Positions 46,846 to 56,425 of a stretch of 57,978 nucleotides of DNA are shown piece after piece; the stretch's first letter is position 1; each line of letters opens with the position of its first letter. The stretch spans positions 1 through 57,978 of IMG/VR virus record IMGVR_UViG_3300046751_001135; one strand, 5' to 3'. The stretch is from a virus. Under the pieces are notes generated by a model. That model made no database searches. It was not told the DNA's origin and saw only the letters and a list, made by a program, of their open reading frames with translations. The translations under genes were made by a program, and so were the position numbers.

Positions 46846-48702
46846 ATGGCTTGGGAGCAACCACACAAAAAGAAAAAGAAAGAGGATATCAATGATATCC
46901 TAAAATCTAAACAAGGTTTTCTAGAAGAAAGGGAAGCTAAGATATTGTTGTATAAATTTTTGAAAGAGAATGTAACTTTCAGTACTAATTTAATTGCAGG
47001 GGTGGATTTGTTTCCATTTCAACATATGGCTATAAAAGCAATGTTTGAGAGCGATTACTTTTTGGGTATATGGTCTCGTGGTATGTCAAAATCCTGGACT
47101 ACTGGAATTTTTGCCTTCATGGATGCAATAATGAATCAAGGGGTAGATATTGGTATACTTTCTAAATCATTTCGACAAGCAAAAATGATTTTTAAAAAAA
47201 TTGAAGATATCGCTGCTAAACCAGAAGCCAAATATTTATCAAATTGTATTACAAGAGTTTCCAAGCAAAATGATGAATGGGTTATGGAAATAGGCGACAG
47301 CTCTATTCGAGCATTACCTTTGGGAGATGGATCAAAACTTAGAGGGTTTAGGTTTCATAGGATTATTATCGATGAGATGTTACTTATGCCAGAGAGAGTT
47401 TATAATGAGGTTATCGTCCCATTCTTGTCTGTTGTTCAAAATCCAAAAGAAAGAGAAGATATGTACAATCTTGAAACAAAGCTAATAGCTAGCGGAGAAA
47501 TGAAAGAAGAGGATAGATATGTTTGGCCTAACAATAAGCTAATTATGCTTTCGTCTGCAAGTTATAAATTTGAGTATCTATATAAGCTTTACGAAAACTT
47601 TGAGCAATCTATATTAAAAGAAAATGAAAATGATAACGCTTCTAGATCTATTATGCACTTCTCTTATGACTGCGCTCCAAAACAACTATATGATCAGAAT
47701 TTGGTAGAACAAGCGAAGTCAACCATGAGTCAAAGTCAATATGATCGAGAATTTGGTGCAATTTTTACTGATGATAGCTCAGGCTATTTTAAGATTTCAA
47801 CAATGAAAGCTTGCACCGTAGAAGAAGGTAGTCATCCGAGTGTCGAGGTGAAAGGAGAAGAAGGTGCTAAATATTTATTGGCATTTGACCCAAGTTGGGC
47901 TGAATCAGAAAGCTCTGATGACTTTGCCATGCAGGTATTTAAATTACATCCAGAAAAAAATACTTGTACATTAGTTCATGTTTATGCAATGGCTGGAGAA
48001 AGTTTAAAAAATCATATACAATATTTTAATTATATATTAAATAATTTTAATATAAAAGCTATTGTAGGCGATTATAATGGTGGTGTACAATTTATTAACG
48101 CTCTACAAGAAAATATTGAATTCAAAAACTCAAAACATAAAATCAATATTATTGAAACAGAATTTGATGATATAGAAAATTACCAAAAATCACTATCAAA
48201 AGCTAAAAGAGAGTTTTCTAACGAAGGAATACCTTGCTGCTTAAGGAAGCCTACATCAGATTGGATCCGAAGAGCCAACGAATTGCTTCAAGCAAATTTT
48301 GACCATAAAAGAGTTTGGTTCGCATCAAGAAGTATAAATGAACATTTTCAATCCCAGAGAAGAAAGCAAATCCCGATTCAAAAACTGAGATTTATGAATT
48401 TTAATGATGATGAAATTAGCCAAACAGATGGGGCTAAAATGATTGATTTTATAGAACATCAAAATGATATGATATCATATACTAAAGGGCAATGCGCTTT
48501 GATTGAAGTGAGATCATCTCCACAAGGAACTCAAACATTTGATTTGCCATTAAATTTAAAAAAGACTACTGGGCCAAGTAAAGCGAGGAAAGACTGTTAT
48601 TCTGCTTTAGTTTTAGGTAGTTGGATGGTTAAAATATACCATGACATCAAAAACTATAAACAAGAAAATCATTTAACTTTTGCCCCAATGTTTATAAAGT
48701 AA
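46846..48702 (+). CDS. terL: Terminase large subunit
   Basis: 618 residues. Packaging ATPase with Walker A-like SRGMSKSWT (about 77-85), the coupling SKSFRQAKMIF region, Walker B IIIDE (about 173-177) and a C-terminal RNase H-like nuclease with AFDPSWAE (Asp348) and the VGDYNGG strand. It pumps DNA into the prohead through the portal encoded next. It directly follows the HAD gene with no gap. Confidence 0.95.
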   Translation: MAWEQPHKKKKKEDINDILKSKQGFLEEREAKILLYKFLKENVTFSTNLIAGVDLFPFQHMAIKAMFESDYFLGIWSRGMSKSWTTGIFAFMDAIMNQGVDIGILSKSFRQAKMIFKKIEDIAAKPEAKYLSNCITRVSKQNDEWVMEIGDSSIRALPLGDGSKLRGFRFHRIIIDEMLLMPERVYNEVIVPFLSVVQNPKEREDMYNLETKLIASGEMKEEDRYVWPNNKLIMLSSASYKFEYLYKLYENFEQSILKENENDNASRSIMHFSYDCAPKQLYDQNLVEQAKSTMSQSQYDREFGAIFTDDSSGYFKISTMKACTVEEGSHPSVEVKGEEGAKYLLAFDPSWAESESSDDFAMQVFKLHPEKNTCTLVHVYAMAGESLKNHIQYFNYILNNFNIKAIVGDYNGGVQFINALQENIEFKNSKHKINIIETEFDDIENYQKSLSKAKREFSNEGIPCCLRKPTSDWIRRANELLQANFDHKRVWFASRSINEHFQSQRRKQIPIQKLRFMNFNDDEISQTDGAKMIDFIEHQNDMISYTKGQCALIEVRSSPQGTQTFDLPLNLKKTTGPSKARKDCYSALVLGSWMVKIYHDIKNYKQENHLTFAPMFIK

Positions 48703-48703
48703 C

Positions 48704-48735
48704 TTTAAAAGTCACTTTTAAACTTTTGCGTGTAA
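48704..48735 (+). promoter_or_regulatory. Palindrome and GTGTAA before portal gene
   Basis: TTTAAAAGT-C-ACTTTTAAA is a perfect 9-bp inverted repeat (48704-48722), followed by GTGTAA (48730-48735), 24 bases before the portal ATG. Candidate operator or late promoter. Confidence 0.45.
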
Positions 48736-48753
48736 TCATAAAGTAACCCAGCC

Positions 48754-50823
48754 ATGAGTAAAAGAAAATATACAAAAAAATCAAGCTACTGGAATAGATT
48801 TGAAAAAAAAGATGTCGCACAGGAGCAAAGTTCTTTTGAGCCTATAATGTGTGGAGATAATTATTATGTTAGCGAAGCTTCAAGTAAAACAAAACCTCAG
48901 CTGTTCGAATCAAAAGCTAGTTGTGGCGGGCCAATAACAGATGCTCTTCGATCAGCAGATTCAAGCAGTAAATCTAGAGGGAGATTAGGCTCAAGAATTA
49001 AAGCGGATAAATTTAAAAATATATCTGAAGGTATACTACCTTATAATGTAAGTGTTGATGGTATTGATGTAAGGGAAACTATAGAGTTATGCCAAAAAGC
49101 TTATGCGAATATACCAATATTCCGAAACGCTATCGATGTTATGTCAGAGTTTTCAAATTCTGAAATATACTTAGAAGGTGGCAGTGAAACTGCAAGAAAG
49201 TTTATATATAAATGGTTTGAAAAAATTAATCTATGGAAATTAAAGGATCAATATTTTAGAGAGTACTATAGAAGTGGGAATATATTTTTTTATCGAATAG
49301 ATGGAGAGTTTAATAAAAAAGATCTGTTAAATCTAAATAAAGTCTATGGAGCTGAAGGAAATAAGTTTTTAGAGGATGGTAAAATACCTGTTAGATATAT
49401 ATTATTGAATCCATACGATATAACAGCAAACAGAGCAACATCTTTTGACTCTGGGGCTTATAAAAAAATATTATCAGAATATGAGTTAGAAAGATTAAGA
49501 AATCCCGCCACAAAAGAAGATCAAGATATATTCAACTCTTTTGATTTAGAAACTCAAAAAGCAATTAAAAAAGGGCAGTTCAATACCACAGGAATACTTG
49601 TGCCATTAGATTCAGAAAAATTAATTTTTTCATTTTATAAAAAACAAGATTATGAACCTTTTGCAATCCCTTTTGGATTTCCAGTGTTAGATGATCTGAA
49701 CTGGAAAATAGAACTTAAAAAAATTGATCAGGCTATAAGTCGAACAATAGAAAATGTTGTACTGTTAATTACAATGGGGACGGAACCAGATAAAGGTGGA
49801 ATTAACCCCCATAGTTTAAGTGCTATGCAGTGCTTGTTTCAAAATGAAAGTGTTGGTCGAGTATTAGTTAGCGACTACACGACAAAAGCTGATTTCGTAA
49901 TGCCTGATGTGAACAAAATACTAGGGCCTAATAAATACGAAATAGTAAATCAAGACATTAGAGAAGGATTGCAAAATATTATTGTAGGTAAAGAAAATTA
50001 TTCTAGCACACAAATTAAAGCTCAAATTTTCTTGGAAAGATTGAAAGAAGCGAGAAACGCTTTTATTAATGATTTTATCATGCCTCAAGTAAAAATACTT
50101 TCTCGAAAAATGGGATTTAAACAATACCCAACAGTGAAATTTCAAGAAGTGGATATTAAAGACGAAGTTCAATTTCAAAGAGTTATAACACGACTTCTGG
50201 AAATAGGAGTACTCTCTCCAGAGCAAGGTATGCAGGCGATAAGGACAGGTATTTTCCCTCATGCAGATGAATTAGAGCCAGCTCAAGAAAAATACTTAGA
50301 TGACAGAGAGAAAGGTATGTACAATCCCTTAATTGGGGGAGTGCCTTTGGTTGAAGCTCCTGGAGCTGAAGAAGAGAGAGACCTCAAGGAAAAACAGATT
50401 AATAAATCCGCCAACCAAAAACAAGTGATTAAAACAGATCAACAGCAAAAAAATAACCCACCGAAAGAAGTTGGAAGACCAACGGGTGCTACAGCCAACC
50501 AACTATATTCAAGGAAAGATATTCAGTCTACCATTCAATCAATAGAAAAACTAAGATCTTTAGGTTTGTCAGAATTAAAATCAAAATTTAAAGTTAAAAG
50601 ATTAAGTAAAGATCAAAACAATATTTTAGACAAGTTAATAGAGTCTGTTGTTGTATCCAACTTAAGTGAAGATTGGGAGGAAAGCATAAAAGCGTGCGTA
50701 AAAGACCCAGAAAGTATTGACAAGTTAACCAGCCTTCAAGAAATACTAGAAATATCAGCCAAGCATCAATTATCTGATTACCCGTCAGCAATTCTTTTTC
50801 ACAGCAGAGAAAAACCTGTGTAG
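48754..50823 (+). CDS. Portal protein
   Basis: 689 residues, immediately after terL. Basic Ser-rich N-terminus; the typical FRNAIDVMSEFSNSEIYLE and YYRSGNIFFYRIDGEF segments of portal clip/wing; IPFGFPVLDDLNWKIELKKIDQAISR stem-type helices; and a charged C-terminal extension. It forms the dodecameric vertex used by the terminase. Confidence 0.9.
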   Translation: MSKRKYTKKSSYWNRFEKKDVAQEQSSFEPIMCGDNYYVSEASSKTKPQLFESKASCGGPITDALRSADSSSKSRGRLGSRIKADKFKNISEGILPYNVSVDGIDVRETIELCQKAYANIPIFRNAIDVMSEFSNSEIYLEGGSETARKFIYKWFEKINLWKLKDQYFREYYRSGNIFFYRIDGEFNKKDLLNLNKVYGAEGNKFLEDGKIPVRYILLNPYDITANRATSFDSGAYKKILSEYELERLRNPATKEDQDIFNSFDLETQKAIKKGQFNTTGILVPLDSEKLIFSFYKKQDYEPFAIPFGFPVLDDLNWKIELKKIDQAISRTIENVVLLITMGTEPDKGGINPHSLSAMQCLFQNESVGRVLVSDYTTKADFVMPDVNKILGPNKYEIVNQDIREGLQNIIVGKENYSSTQIKAQIFLERLKEARNAFINDFIMPQVKILSRKMGFKQYPTVKFQEVDIKDEVQFQRVITRLLEIGVLSPEQGMQAIRTGIFPHADELEPAQEKYLDDREKGMYNPLIGGVPLVEAPGAEEERDLKEKQINKSANQKQVIKTDQQQKNNPPKEVGRPTGATANQLYSRKDIQSTIQSIEKLRSLGLSELKSKFKVKRLSKDQNNILDKLIESVVVSNLSEDWEESIKACVKDPESIDKLTSLQEILEISAKHQLSDYPSAILFHSREKPV

Positions 50824-50831
50824 TATAAAAT

Positions 50832-51416
50832 ATGAGAAAATATATAAATATAGATCTTTCTGAAATAATAAATGCTAAAAGTTTATTCTGTCCTGATTGT
50901 GGAAGTGAAGAATTGATTTCTGAGGAAATATGGGCTGAAGAAAAGAATAAAGGTAAAACTTTAAATAAGCCATTCAGAACTCCAAAGGGGCCTAAGAAAT
51001 TTTCTGTTTATGTAAAGAATGACAAAGGGAATATTGTAAAAGTGAACTTCGGAGATCCAAACATGGAAATTAAAAGAGATGATCCTGCAAGAAGAAAATC
51101 TTTTAGAGCTAGGCATAACTGCGGAAACCCTGGGCCAAAATGGAAAGCTAGATACTGGTCTTGCAGGCAATGGCGAGGAGGTTCAAAAGTTGAAGGTTCT
51201 TTAGAGGAATTTACAGAACAAGATCTTGAAGATATTTTACTCGATGAAATGGACGAATCAGAAGGTAAGAAAAATAAACCTGGACTCTGGGAAAACATTA
51301 GAAGAAAGAAAAAAAGGATGGGGAAAAACTACAAACCAGCTAAACCTGGAGATAAAGATTACCCTGATGAAAAGTCTTTAAAAAAAGCTCAAAAAAACTC
51401 AAAAGAAAAAAAATAA
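50832..51416 (+). CDS. Conserved head-region protein with RHNC/YWSC motifs
   Basis: 194 residues, very basic. An N-terminal CPDCG pair, then FSVYVKNDKGNIVKVNFG, then PARRKSFRARHNC and ARYWSCRQW, a block I recognise near structural genes of marine myoviruses without firm function. The Lys-rich C-terminal tail is encoded by the first copy of a 105-bp direct repeat. Confidence 0.65.
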   Translation: MRKYINIDLSEIINAKSLFCPDCGSEELISEEIWAEEKNKGKTLNKPFRTPKGPKKFSVYVKNDKGNIVKVNFGDPNMEIKRDDPARRKSFRARHNCGNPGPKWKARYWSCRQWRGGSKVEGSLEEFTEQDLEDILLDEMDESEGKKNKPGLWENIRRKKKRMGKNYKPAKPGDKDYPDEKSLKKAQKNSKEKK

Positions 51417-51435
51417 AATGCCATTGAAAGTTGGA
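51331..51435 (+). repeat. 105-bp direct repeat, copy 1
   Basis: It covers the last 86 bases of the preceding gene and the first 18 of the sulfotransferase frame. Copy 2 is at 52110-52212, 103 bases, with two fewer A in an A-run (7 versus 5) and one C/G change after the ATG. Confidence 0.9.
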
Positions 51436-52092
51436 GAGGGGTTTATTAAGATGGTGGAGTATAATACATATGGATTGAGGAGATCAGGTAATCACATGAT
51501 CATAGAATGGATACTTTCGCATTTTGAATATGGTTATCATAAAAATGCAATTACAAATGGTAAAGTAGGGCAACATGTTACTTGGTTGGGTGGTAAAATT
51601 GAGTTAAAGAAACCACCAGATGGGAAATATGATGTTTTAATTTCCTCGTATGAGGATGTCGCACCTACACATATTTTAGATAATGATATTATTATCCTTA
51701 GAGATTGGTATAATATATGGGCATCTAGGATAAAATCGAATAGAGATACTTGTTGGGGTGGTAAGTGTGATGAAATATATTTAAAGTATTGTATGTTATA
51801 TGATAAATACCCTAATAAGTTCATTTTATATAATAAATTAGTTTCAGATAGTGATTATGCAATGAAGGTAGAAAATAGATTTGGTTGGTCACATAAAGTA
51901 GTACCTACTGGGTTGCCAAACTCTGGTATTGGCAAGGGATCATCATTCACGGGTGGTAGTCTGAATATTAATGAGGTTAATGGTAGATATCATTCAATTG
52001 CAAAGTCAAATCCAAATAAATGGAAAGATGTCATTAAGAATGATGAGATTAATGAATATATGAGAAATATTTTTAACATAGATATAGTATGA
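51418..52092 (+). CDS. Sulfotransferase-like protein, inserted cargo
   Basis: 224 residues if started at 51418. The first six residues (MPLKVG) copy the start of the downstream gene at 52195, and the native start is more likely ATG 51451 (MVEYNTYGLRR). A P-loop-like YGLRRSGNHMIIEW replaces the usual 5'-PSB loop, and IILRDWYNIWASR fits the 3'-phosphate segment of sulfotransferases. Flanking direct repeats show that the gene was inserted between two head genes. Confidence 0.65.
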   Translation: MPLKVGEGFIKMVEYNTYGLRRSGNHMIIEWILSHFEYGYHKNAITNGKVGQHVTWLGGKIELKKPPDGKYDVLISSYEDVAPTHILDNDIIILRDWYNIWASRIKSNRDTCWGGKCDEIYLKYCMLYDKYPNKFILYNKLVSDSDYAMKVENRFGWSHKVVPTGLPNSGIGKGSSFTGGSLNINEVNGRYHSIAKSNPNKWKDVIKNDEINEYMRNIFNIDIV

Positions 52093-52109
52093 GACATAGA
52101 GAACCTTTA

Positions 52110-52212
52110 ACAAACCAGCTAAACCTGGAGATAAAGATTACCCTGATGAAAAGTCTTTAAAAAGCTCAAAAAAACTCAAAAGAAAAAAAATAAAATGCGA
52201 TTGAAAGTTGGA
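52110..52212 (+). repeat. 105-bp direct repeat, copy 2
   Basis: Decayed duplicate of 51331-51435. Out of frame here; the 3' end supplies the start of the downstream methyltransferase-like gene. Confidence 0.9.
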
Positions 52213-52770
52213 ATGAACGAAAAAGAAATTGAATTTCTTTTAGAAACGACAAAAAGCATTAATACTTACTTTGAATACGGATGTGGAGGTAGTACGGTTT
52301 TTGTATACGACAATTCTTCGGCAAAGGTTCGCACAATAGATACTGATAGAAAATGGTTGGATAAAGTTGAAAAAATAATTCAAGATGAAAAAAGATTCAA
52401 GTTTGAGCATATTGATTTAGGGCCCACCCATTCGTATGGCTACCCCACCGATGAGGCAAGAAAAAATTTGTGGCCTACATACAGTCAAGCGATAAACAAT
52501 GCAGAAGATATACCAGAGGTTGTATTAATAGATGGAAGGTTTAGAATAGCTTGCGCTCTAGCCACAATAAAATACTCTAAAGATATGGGGGTAGACCCAA
52601 TCGTATTAATACATGATGCTAAAAGGTATTTATCTGAATTAACTTTGGAAAAAAAATATTTTAGTATAGTTAAGAGTGTAGACTCGCTCTGTATGTTAAA
52701 GATTAGTGATGATATCGATTTATTAGAATTAAATAATGATTACGATAAATACCGATACATTACAAGATAA
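52195..52770 (+). CDS. Methyltransferase-like protein
   Basis: 191 residues. FEYGCGGSTVF is a glycine-rich SAM-type loop, followed by RTIDTDRKWLDKVE and VVLIDGRFRIACAL with a late HDAKRY, as in class I methyltransferase-like (FkbM/small-molecule type) proteins common in marine phages. The substrate is unknown. Originally it probably followed the gene at 50832 directly. Confidence 0.65.
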   Translation: MRLKVGMNEKEIEFLLETTKSINTYFEYGCGGSTVFVYDNSSAKVRTIDTDRKWLDKVEKIIQDEKRFKFEHIDLGPTHSYGYPTDEARKNLWPTYSQAINNAEDIPEVVLIDGRFRIACALATIKYSKDMGVDPIVLIHDAKRYLSELTLEKKYFSIVKSVDSLCMLKISDDIDLLELNNDYDKYRYITR

Positions 52771-52796
52771 AAGTTTTTCATTTTAAAAATAAAATT

Positions 52797-52802
52797 GTGT
52801 AA
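52797..52802 (+). promoter_or_regulatory. GTGTAA late motif
   Basis: 22 bases upstream of the protease/scaffold ATG. A-rich sequence precedes it. Confidence 0.35.
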
Positions 52803-52818
52803 CAATTACAACATTGTT

Positions 52819-54390
52819 ATGAATTTTAAATATAAAACAAAGTTTTCTTCAGAAGTTAAAGCTTCACAAATTAAAAAAAATAAATTTTTACAAGAATCTA
52901 TAGCTTCAATAAGTGATTTGTCTCCACTTAAAGAATTAATCAAAAGTGGTGATATAGATTATGATAAAAATATTGATATTGTTGGCTTAGCTTTTAATGG
53001 CGCGTTGATTAATAAATTTAATAGAAATGGAGATGGTATCGATACCACTACAGCTAAAAAAATTAAAGATTATTTTATCCATAAACCAACAAATATAGAG
53101 CACAACAAAAAACAAATCGTAGGGCATATCATTTCTTCAGCTTTTTCTGATTTGCAAACTAATGAAATAATAACTGATATTGATAGTTATGGGCTTGATG
53201 TTTTTAATTTATCTTTCGGCTCTATATTGTATACTCATACTCATCAAGATTTTGGCGACATAGTTAAAAAATCAATAGATCCTCAAGATGAGTTATACAT
53301 GAGTGTTTCTGCGAGTTGGGAACTTGGTTTTAATGATTATGTAATTGCTGTTGGTAGTGAAAACCTCAAAGAAGCTGAAATTGTTGAAGATCCAAAAGTA
53401 ATATCTGAGTTATCAGAATTCCTAACTTCTTTTGAAGGAGAAGGAAAGATGGAAGACGGAACTCCTGTTTACAGGTTAGTTGTTGGAGAAGTTTATCCTT
53501 TAGGAATCGGATTCACAACTAATCCAGCTGCAGATGTGAAGGGTATAATCTTGGCGGAAGAGAACGAAAATCAAGATAAAGACCTACACCAGGAAAAAGC
53601 TTCTGATAAAAAAAAATTAAAAAAAATTTCACAAAGCGAAAAAAATAATGTAACAGAGTCTATAAATATAATTTCTACAACTATGGAAAAAAAAGAATTA
53701 ATGGAAGATTTTAAAGCTTTGCTTGAAGAAAAGATGCCTGAGCATAACTTTTCTCAAGAGGCTGTTGCTAACATTGGAAGAGTAATTGGAGATGCAATTA
53801 AATCCAAAAGTGAGCAATATGAACAAGAATTATCCGATCTTGCTAATCAAAAGAAAAGCCTTGATGAAGCGGAAGCTCGGATGAAAAAAGATATCGAAGA
53901 GCTTAAAACTCAGCTTGAAAACTCTGAAGCTAGTGTTGAGTCTCTAAAGAATGAAATTTTAGAAACGAAAAAGGATTCAGCATTCAATTCCAGAATGGAA
54001 GAAATTGAAGCGAATTATGACCTTTCTGATTCGGATAGAGAGCTTTTAGCTAAAGAAGTTGGATCTCTCGATATCGAAGATTCTTCGTTTGATGAGTATA
54101 AAGAAAAAATTTCTGTAATGTGGGCTCATAAAAATAAAGAGTACATTGAAGCAAAAGAAAAAGAATTTCAAACAAGATTGGAAGAAGAAGTTAAAAAACG
54201 TATCTCAGGAGAGAGCGAAGCTTCTTCAGAAGAATCTGAGAATGAAGTTAATGTAGAAGAAGCTTTGGCTAGCGCTAAAGAAGAAGAAGTTATTCCAAAT
54301 AACAACACTGAATCTTCAGAAGAGCCACAATCTTTAAGAGAAAAATTTTCAACAGCATTCGCTAAAGAAAACTTAACAATAACATTTTAA
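52819..54390 (+). CDS. Prohead protease fused to coiled-coil scaffold
   Basis: 523 residues from ATG 52819. Residues 1-260 look like a herpesvirus-assemblin/T4 gp21-like prohead protease, with a candidate catalytic His95 (NIEHNKK) and Ser in LYMSVSASWE (162-164). Residues about 290-523 are acidic, strongly coiled-coil (scaffold-like) and end in a Ser/Glu-rich tail. An internal ATG before EKKELMEDF could yield scaffold alone, as in other fused protease-scaffold genes. It acts inside the prohead and is degraded on maturation. Confidence 0.8.
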   Translation: MNFKYKTKFSSEVKASQIKKNKFLQESIASISDLSPLKELIKSGDIDYDKNIDIVGLAFNGALINKFNRNGDGIDTTTAKKIKDYFIHKPTNIEHNKKQIVGHIISSAFSDLQTNEIITDIDSYGLDVFNLSFGSILYTHTHQDFGDIVKKSIDPQDELYMSVSASWELGFNDYVIAVGSENLKEAEIVEDPKVISELSEFLTSFEGEGKMEDGTPVYRLVVGEVYPLGIGFTTNPAADVKGIILAEENENQDKDLHQEKASDKKKLKKISQSEKNNVTESINIISTTMEKKELMEDFKALLEEKMPEHNFSQEAVANIGRVIGDAIKSKSEQYEQELSDLANQKKSLDEAEARMKKDIEELKTQLENSEASVESLKNEILETKKDSAFNSRMEEIEANYDLSDSDRELLAKEVGSLDIEDSSFDEYKEKISVMWAHKNKEYIEAKEKEFQTRLEEEVKKRISGESEASSEESENEVNVEEALASAKEEEVIPNNNTESSEEPQSLREKFSTAFAKENLTITF

Positions 54391-54409
54391 TATTTAACAA
54401 AACACAATC

Positions 54410-55084
54410 ATGCATAAATTATTACCATTTAGACAATATGATGAAAATGACGTTATCGGTCTTTTTAATTTAGATGTGTCCTCAGTTAAGGCTTCAAAAT
54501 ATACAGCCTTAAGTCCTGATGACATAACTTTCTCAAAAGGAGGTAACTGGAGTGGAACAGCTGTAGTAAATAACAGCAGTACTAAACTAACCCTTGGAGG
54601 CGACGAGCCTACCCGCACATATGATGATTACCTTGGTAAAATCGGCGGAAGCAATCAAGGAGAATACGCATTAAAGCAAGGAAGTTTTTATCCAACTGCA
54701 GCTCATGATGTTACTGTAGCTGCGGCTGAGGCCCAAATTTTAGGAATTACATTGCGTGCTACAATGGCATGGGATGAAAATGATGAAAAGCTTCTTTATT
54801 ACCCAGTAAAGAAAGATGAGTTTCAAGCCGTTCTCCCTGGAGAAACTGTGCCTGTAGCGACTCGTGGATTTTTCACAATAACAGTTGGACTAGCTGCTAG
54901 TGGAGCTGGAATTGTTGATGCAACAGAGTTAGGTAGCGCTTCAGCTATTATACCAGGAGCTAATTTGCAGGCTGCTGCTGATGGAAAACTTGGAATTGCT
55001 GGTTCTGGTAAACCTGTAGTTGGAAGAGTGCTTGCGACAGGAAAGAATGCAGGCAAGAATGTTGCTTTAGTTAAAATTGGATAA
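54410..55084 (+). CDS. Putative capsid decoration or head-associated protein
   Basis: 224 residues, Gly/Ala/Thr-rich and beta-rich, between scaffold and major capsid genes where head-decoration proteins lie. The C-terminal GRVLATGKNAGKNVALVKIG resembles the end of small decoration proteins. The call rests on position and composition. Confidence 0.6.
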   Translation: MHKLLPFRQYDENDVIGLFNLDVSSVKASKYTALSPDDITFSKGGNWSGTAVVNNSSTKLTLGGDEPTRTYDDYLGKIGGSNQGEYALKQGSFYPTAAHDVTVAAAEAQILGITLRATMAWDENDEKLLYYPVKKDEFQAVLPGETVPVATRGFFTITVGLAASGAGIVDATELGSASAIIPGANLQAAADGKLGIAGSGKPVVGRVLATGKNAGKNVALVKIG

Positions 55085-55105
55085 TCAAAAAGAAAGATAA
55101 CAATA

Positions 55106-56326
55106 ATGAATATTACTTTAACAAGAACACAAGAACAAGTCGAGCTTATTAAAGCTATGGCTTCAAAGAACAGAAATGTCGCTCAAGAAGCTCAAGCTGC
55201 TGCTGCTGAATTTATTTCCCCAGTATTGGCTGAAGTTATAAATAACGCACCTTCTTTGAGTAACATGTTTAATAGTTTCTCTTTTAATGAGGATGATAAC
55301 CCTTCTATTCCATTGGATCTTTACCATGACATTACAGATGAAGATTATATTGAGATTTATACTCAAAATACTCCTGGTGGATTGCCTTCAAACAACATTG
55401 CTCCAACACATAGTGAATTGAAATTCACAACCTATAGGTTGGAAACCGCTTTGGATTTTGATCGCAGATATGCTGCTCGCTCTCGTCTAGATGTGGTTAG
55501 CAAGACATTTTCTCGTTTAGCTCAAGAATTGATGCTTAAACAGGAAGTAACATCTGCCAACTTAATCTTAGGAGTTTTAGCTAATGCTCAATCAGAGTTT
55601 TCTTCAGGTGGATCTTCAAATAAAAAAGATCATGTTATTCAATCTGTAAATGCTGACCAATTCTTGCTCGCTGATGTAAATCGTTTGATTACTCATGCAA
55701 AGCGCATTAATACAGCTTGGAATAAGGGCACTCCAGTAACTCAAAATCGTGGAGTTACAGACTTACTTATTTCTCCTGAAATTATGGGTGAAATTCGTGC
55801 TATGGCTTACAACCCCATCAATACTCGTGGTCTTGATACTACATTAACAGTTAGCCCTCAGACTGCTGATACTAGAGGTGGAACAGCTACAGATCCAGTA
55901 ACAGCTGGAACAGTTTCAAGTACTGGCGCAGGTGTTATTCCTGCAACTGAGCAGATGCGTAATCAGTTATATTCTAATGCTGGGGCATCTGAGCTTTATG
56001 GAGTTTCCTTTACTGAGTTGAATGAACTTGGTGATGGTCAGAAATTCAATGATGTTTTTGCTACAGTAGCTACTGCAGCTAGTAAAAACTTTGGTCATGG
56101 AGGCTCAGCATTTGCGAGTGCTACTGATCAAATTATTATTGGTATTGATAGATCTAGAGAATCATTAATGAGAGCTGTAGCTCTTGACTCTGAAACAGGT
56201 CAAGAACTCAGACTTGCTGCTGATGATCAATACACCGTTCGCCAACAAAAGATCGGATATTACGGATCTATTGAGGAAGGAAGAATGGTTCTTGACTCTA
56301 GAGCTCTTACTGGTATTGTAGTTTAA
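55106..56326 (+). CDS. Major capsid protein
   Basis: 406 residues. N-terminal helical segment rich in Ala/Gln, an E-loop-like IYTQNTPGGLPSNNIAP region, the long central helix (LAQELMLKQEVTSANLILG), and a C-terminal P-domain with DQIIIGIDRS. Length, order after protease/scaffold, near-neutral composition and a strong terminator behind it fit an HK97-fold capsid protein. Confidence 0.85.
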   Translation: MNITLTRTQEQVELIKAMASKNRNVAQEAQAAAAEFISPVLAEVINNAPSLSNMFNSFSFNEDDNPSIPLDLYHDITDEDYIEIYTQNTPGGLPSNNIAPTHSELKFTTYRLETALDFDRRYAARSRLDVVSKTFSRLAQELMLKQEVTSANLILGVLANAQSEFSSGGSSNKKDHVIQSVNADQFLLADVNRLITHAKRINTAWNKGTPVTQNRGVTDLLISPEIMGEIRAMAYNPINTRGLDTTLTVSPQTADTRGGTATDPVTAGTVSSTGAGVIPATEQMRNQLYSNAGASELYGVSFTELNELGDGQKFNDVFATVATAASKNFGHGGSAFASATDQIIIGIDRSRESLMRAVALDSETGQELRLAADDQYTVRQQKIGYYGSIEEGRMVLDSRALTGIVV

Positions 56327-56351
56327 TACTTACAAAAAGTACTGGCTATTT

Positions 56352-56382
56352 AAAAAATCCACCCTTCGGGGTGGATTTTTTT
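56352..56382 (+). terminator. Terminator after major capsid gene
   Basis: AAAAATCCACCC-TTCG-GGGTGGATTTTT with a TTCG tetraloop and a T-run. Bidirectional in form. Confidence 0.9.
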
Positions 56383-56403
56383 ATTCACAGATTTATTATA
56401 AAA

Positions 56404-56409
56404 GTGTAA
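56404..56409 (+). promoter_or_regulatory. GTGTAA late motif
   Basis: 22 bases upstream of ATG 56426, preceded by TTATAAAA. Confidence 0.35.
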
Positions 56410-56425
56410 CCAAATACAATATTTC

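Noticed and set aside
51008-51298. Leftward ORFs inside the 50832 gene
   Set aside because: They are antisense to a conserved gene, without promoter or ribosome-binding site.
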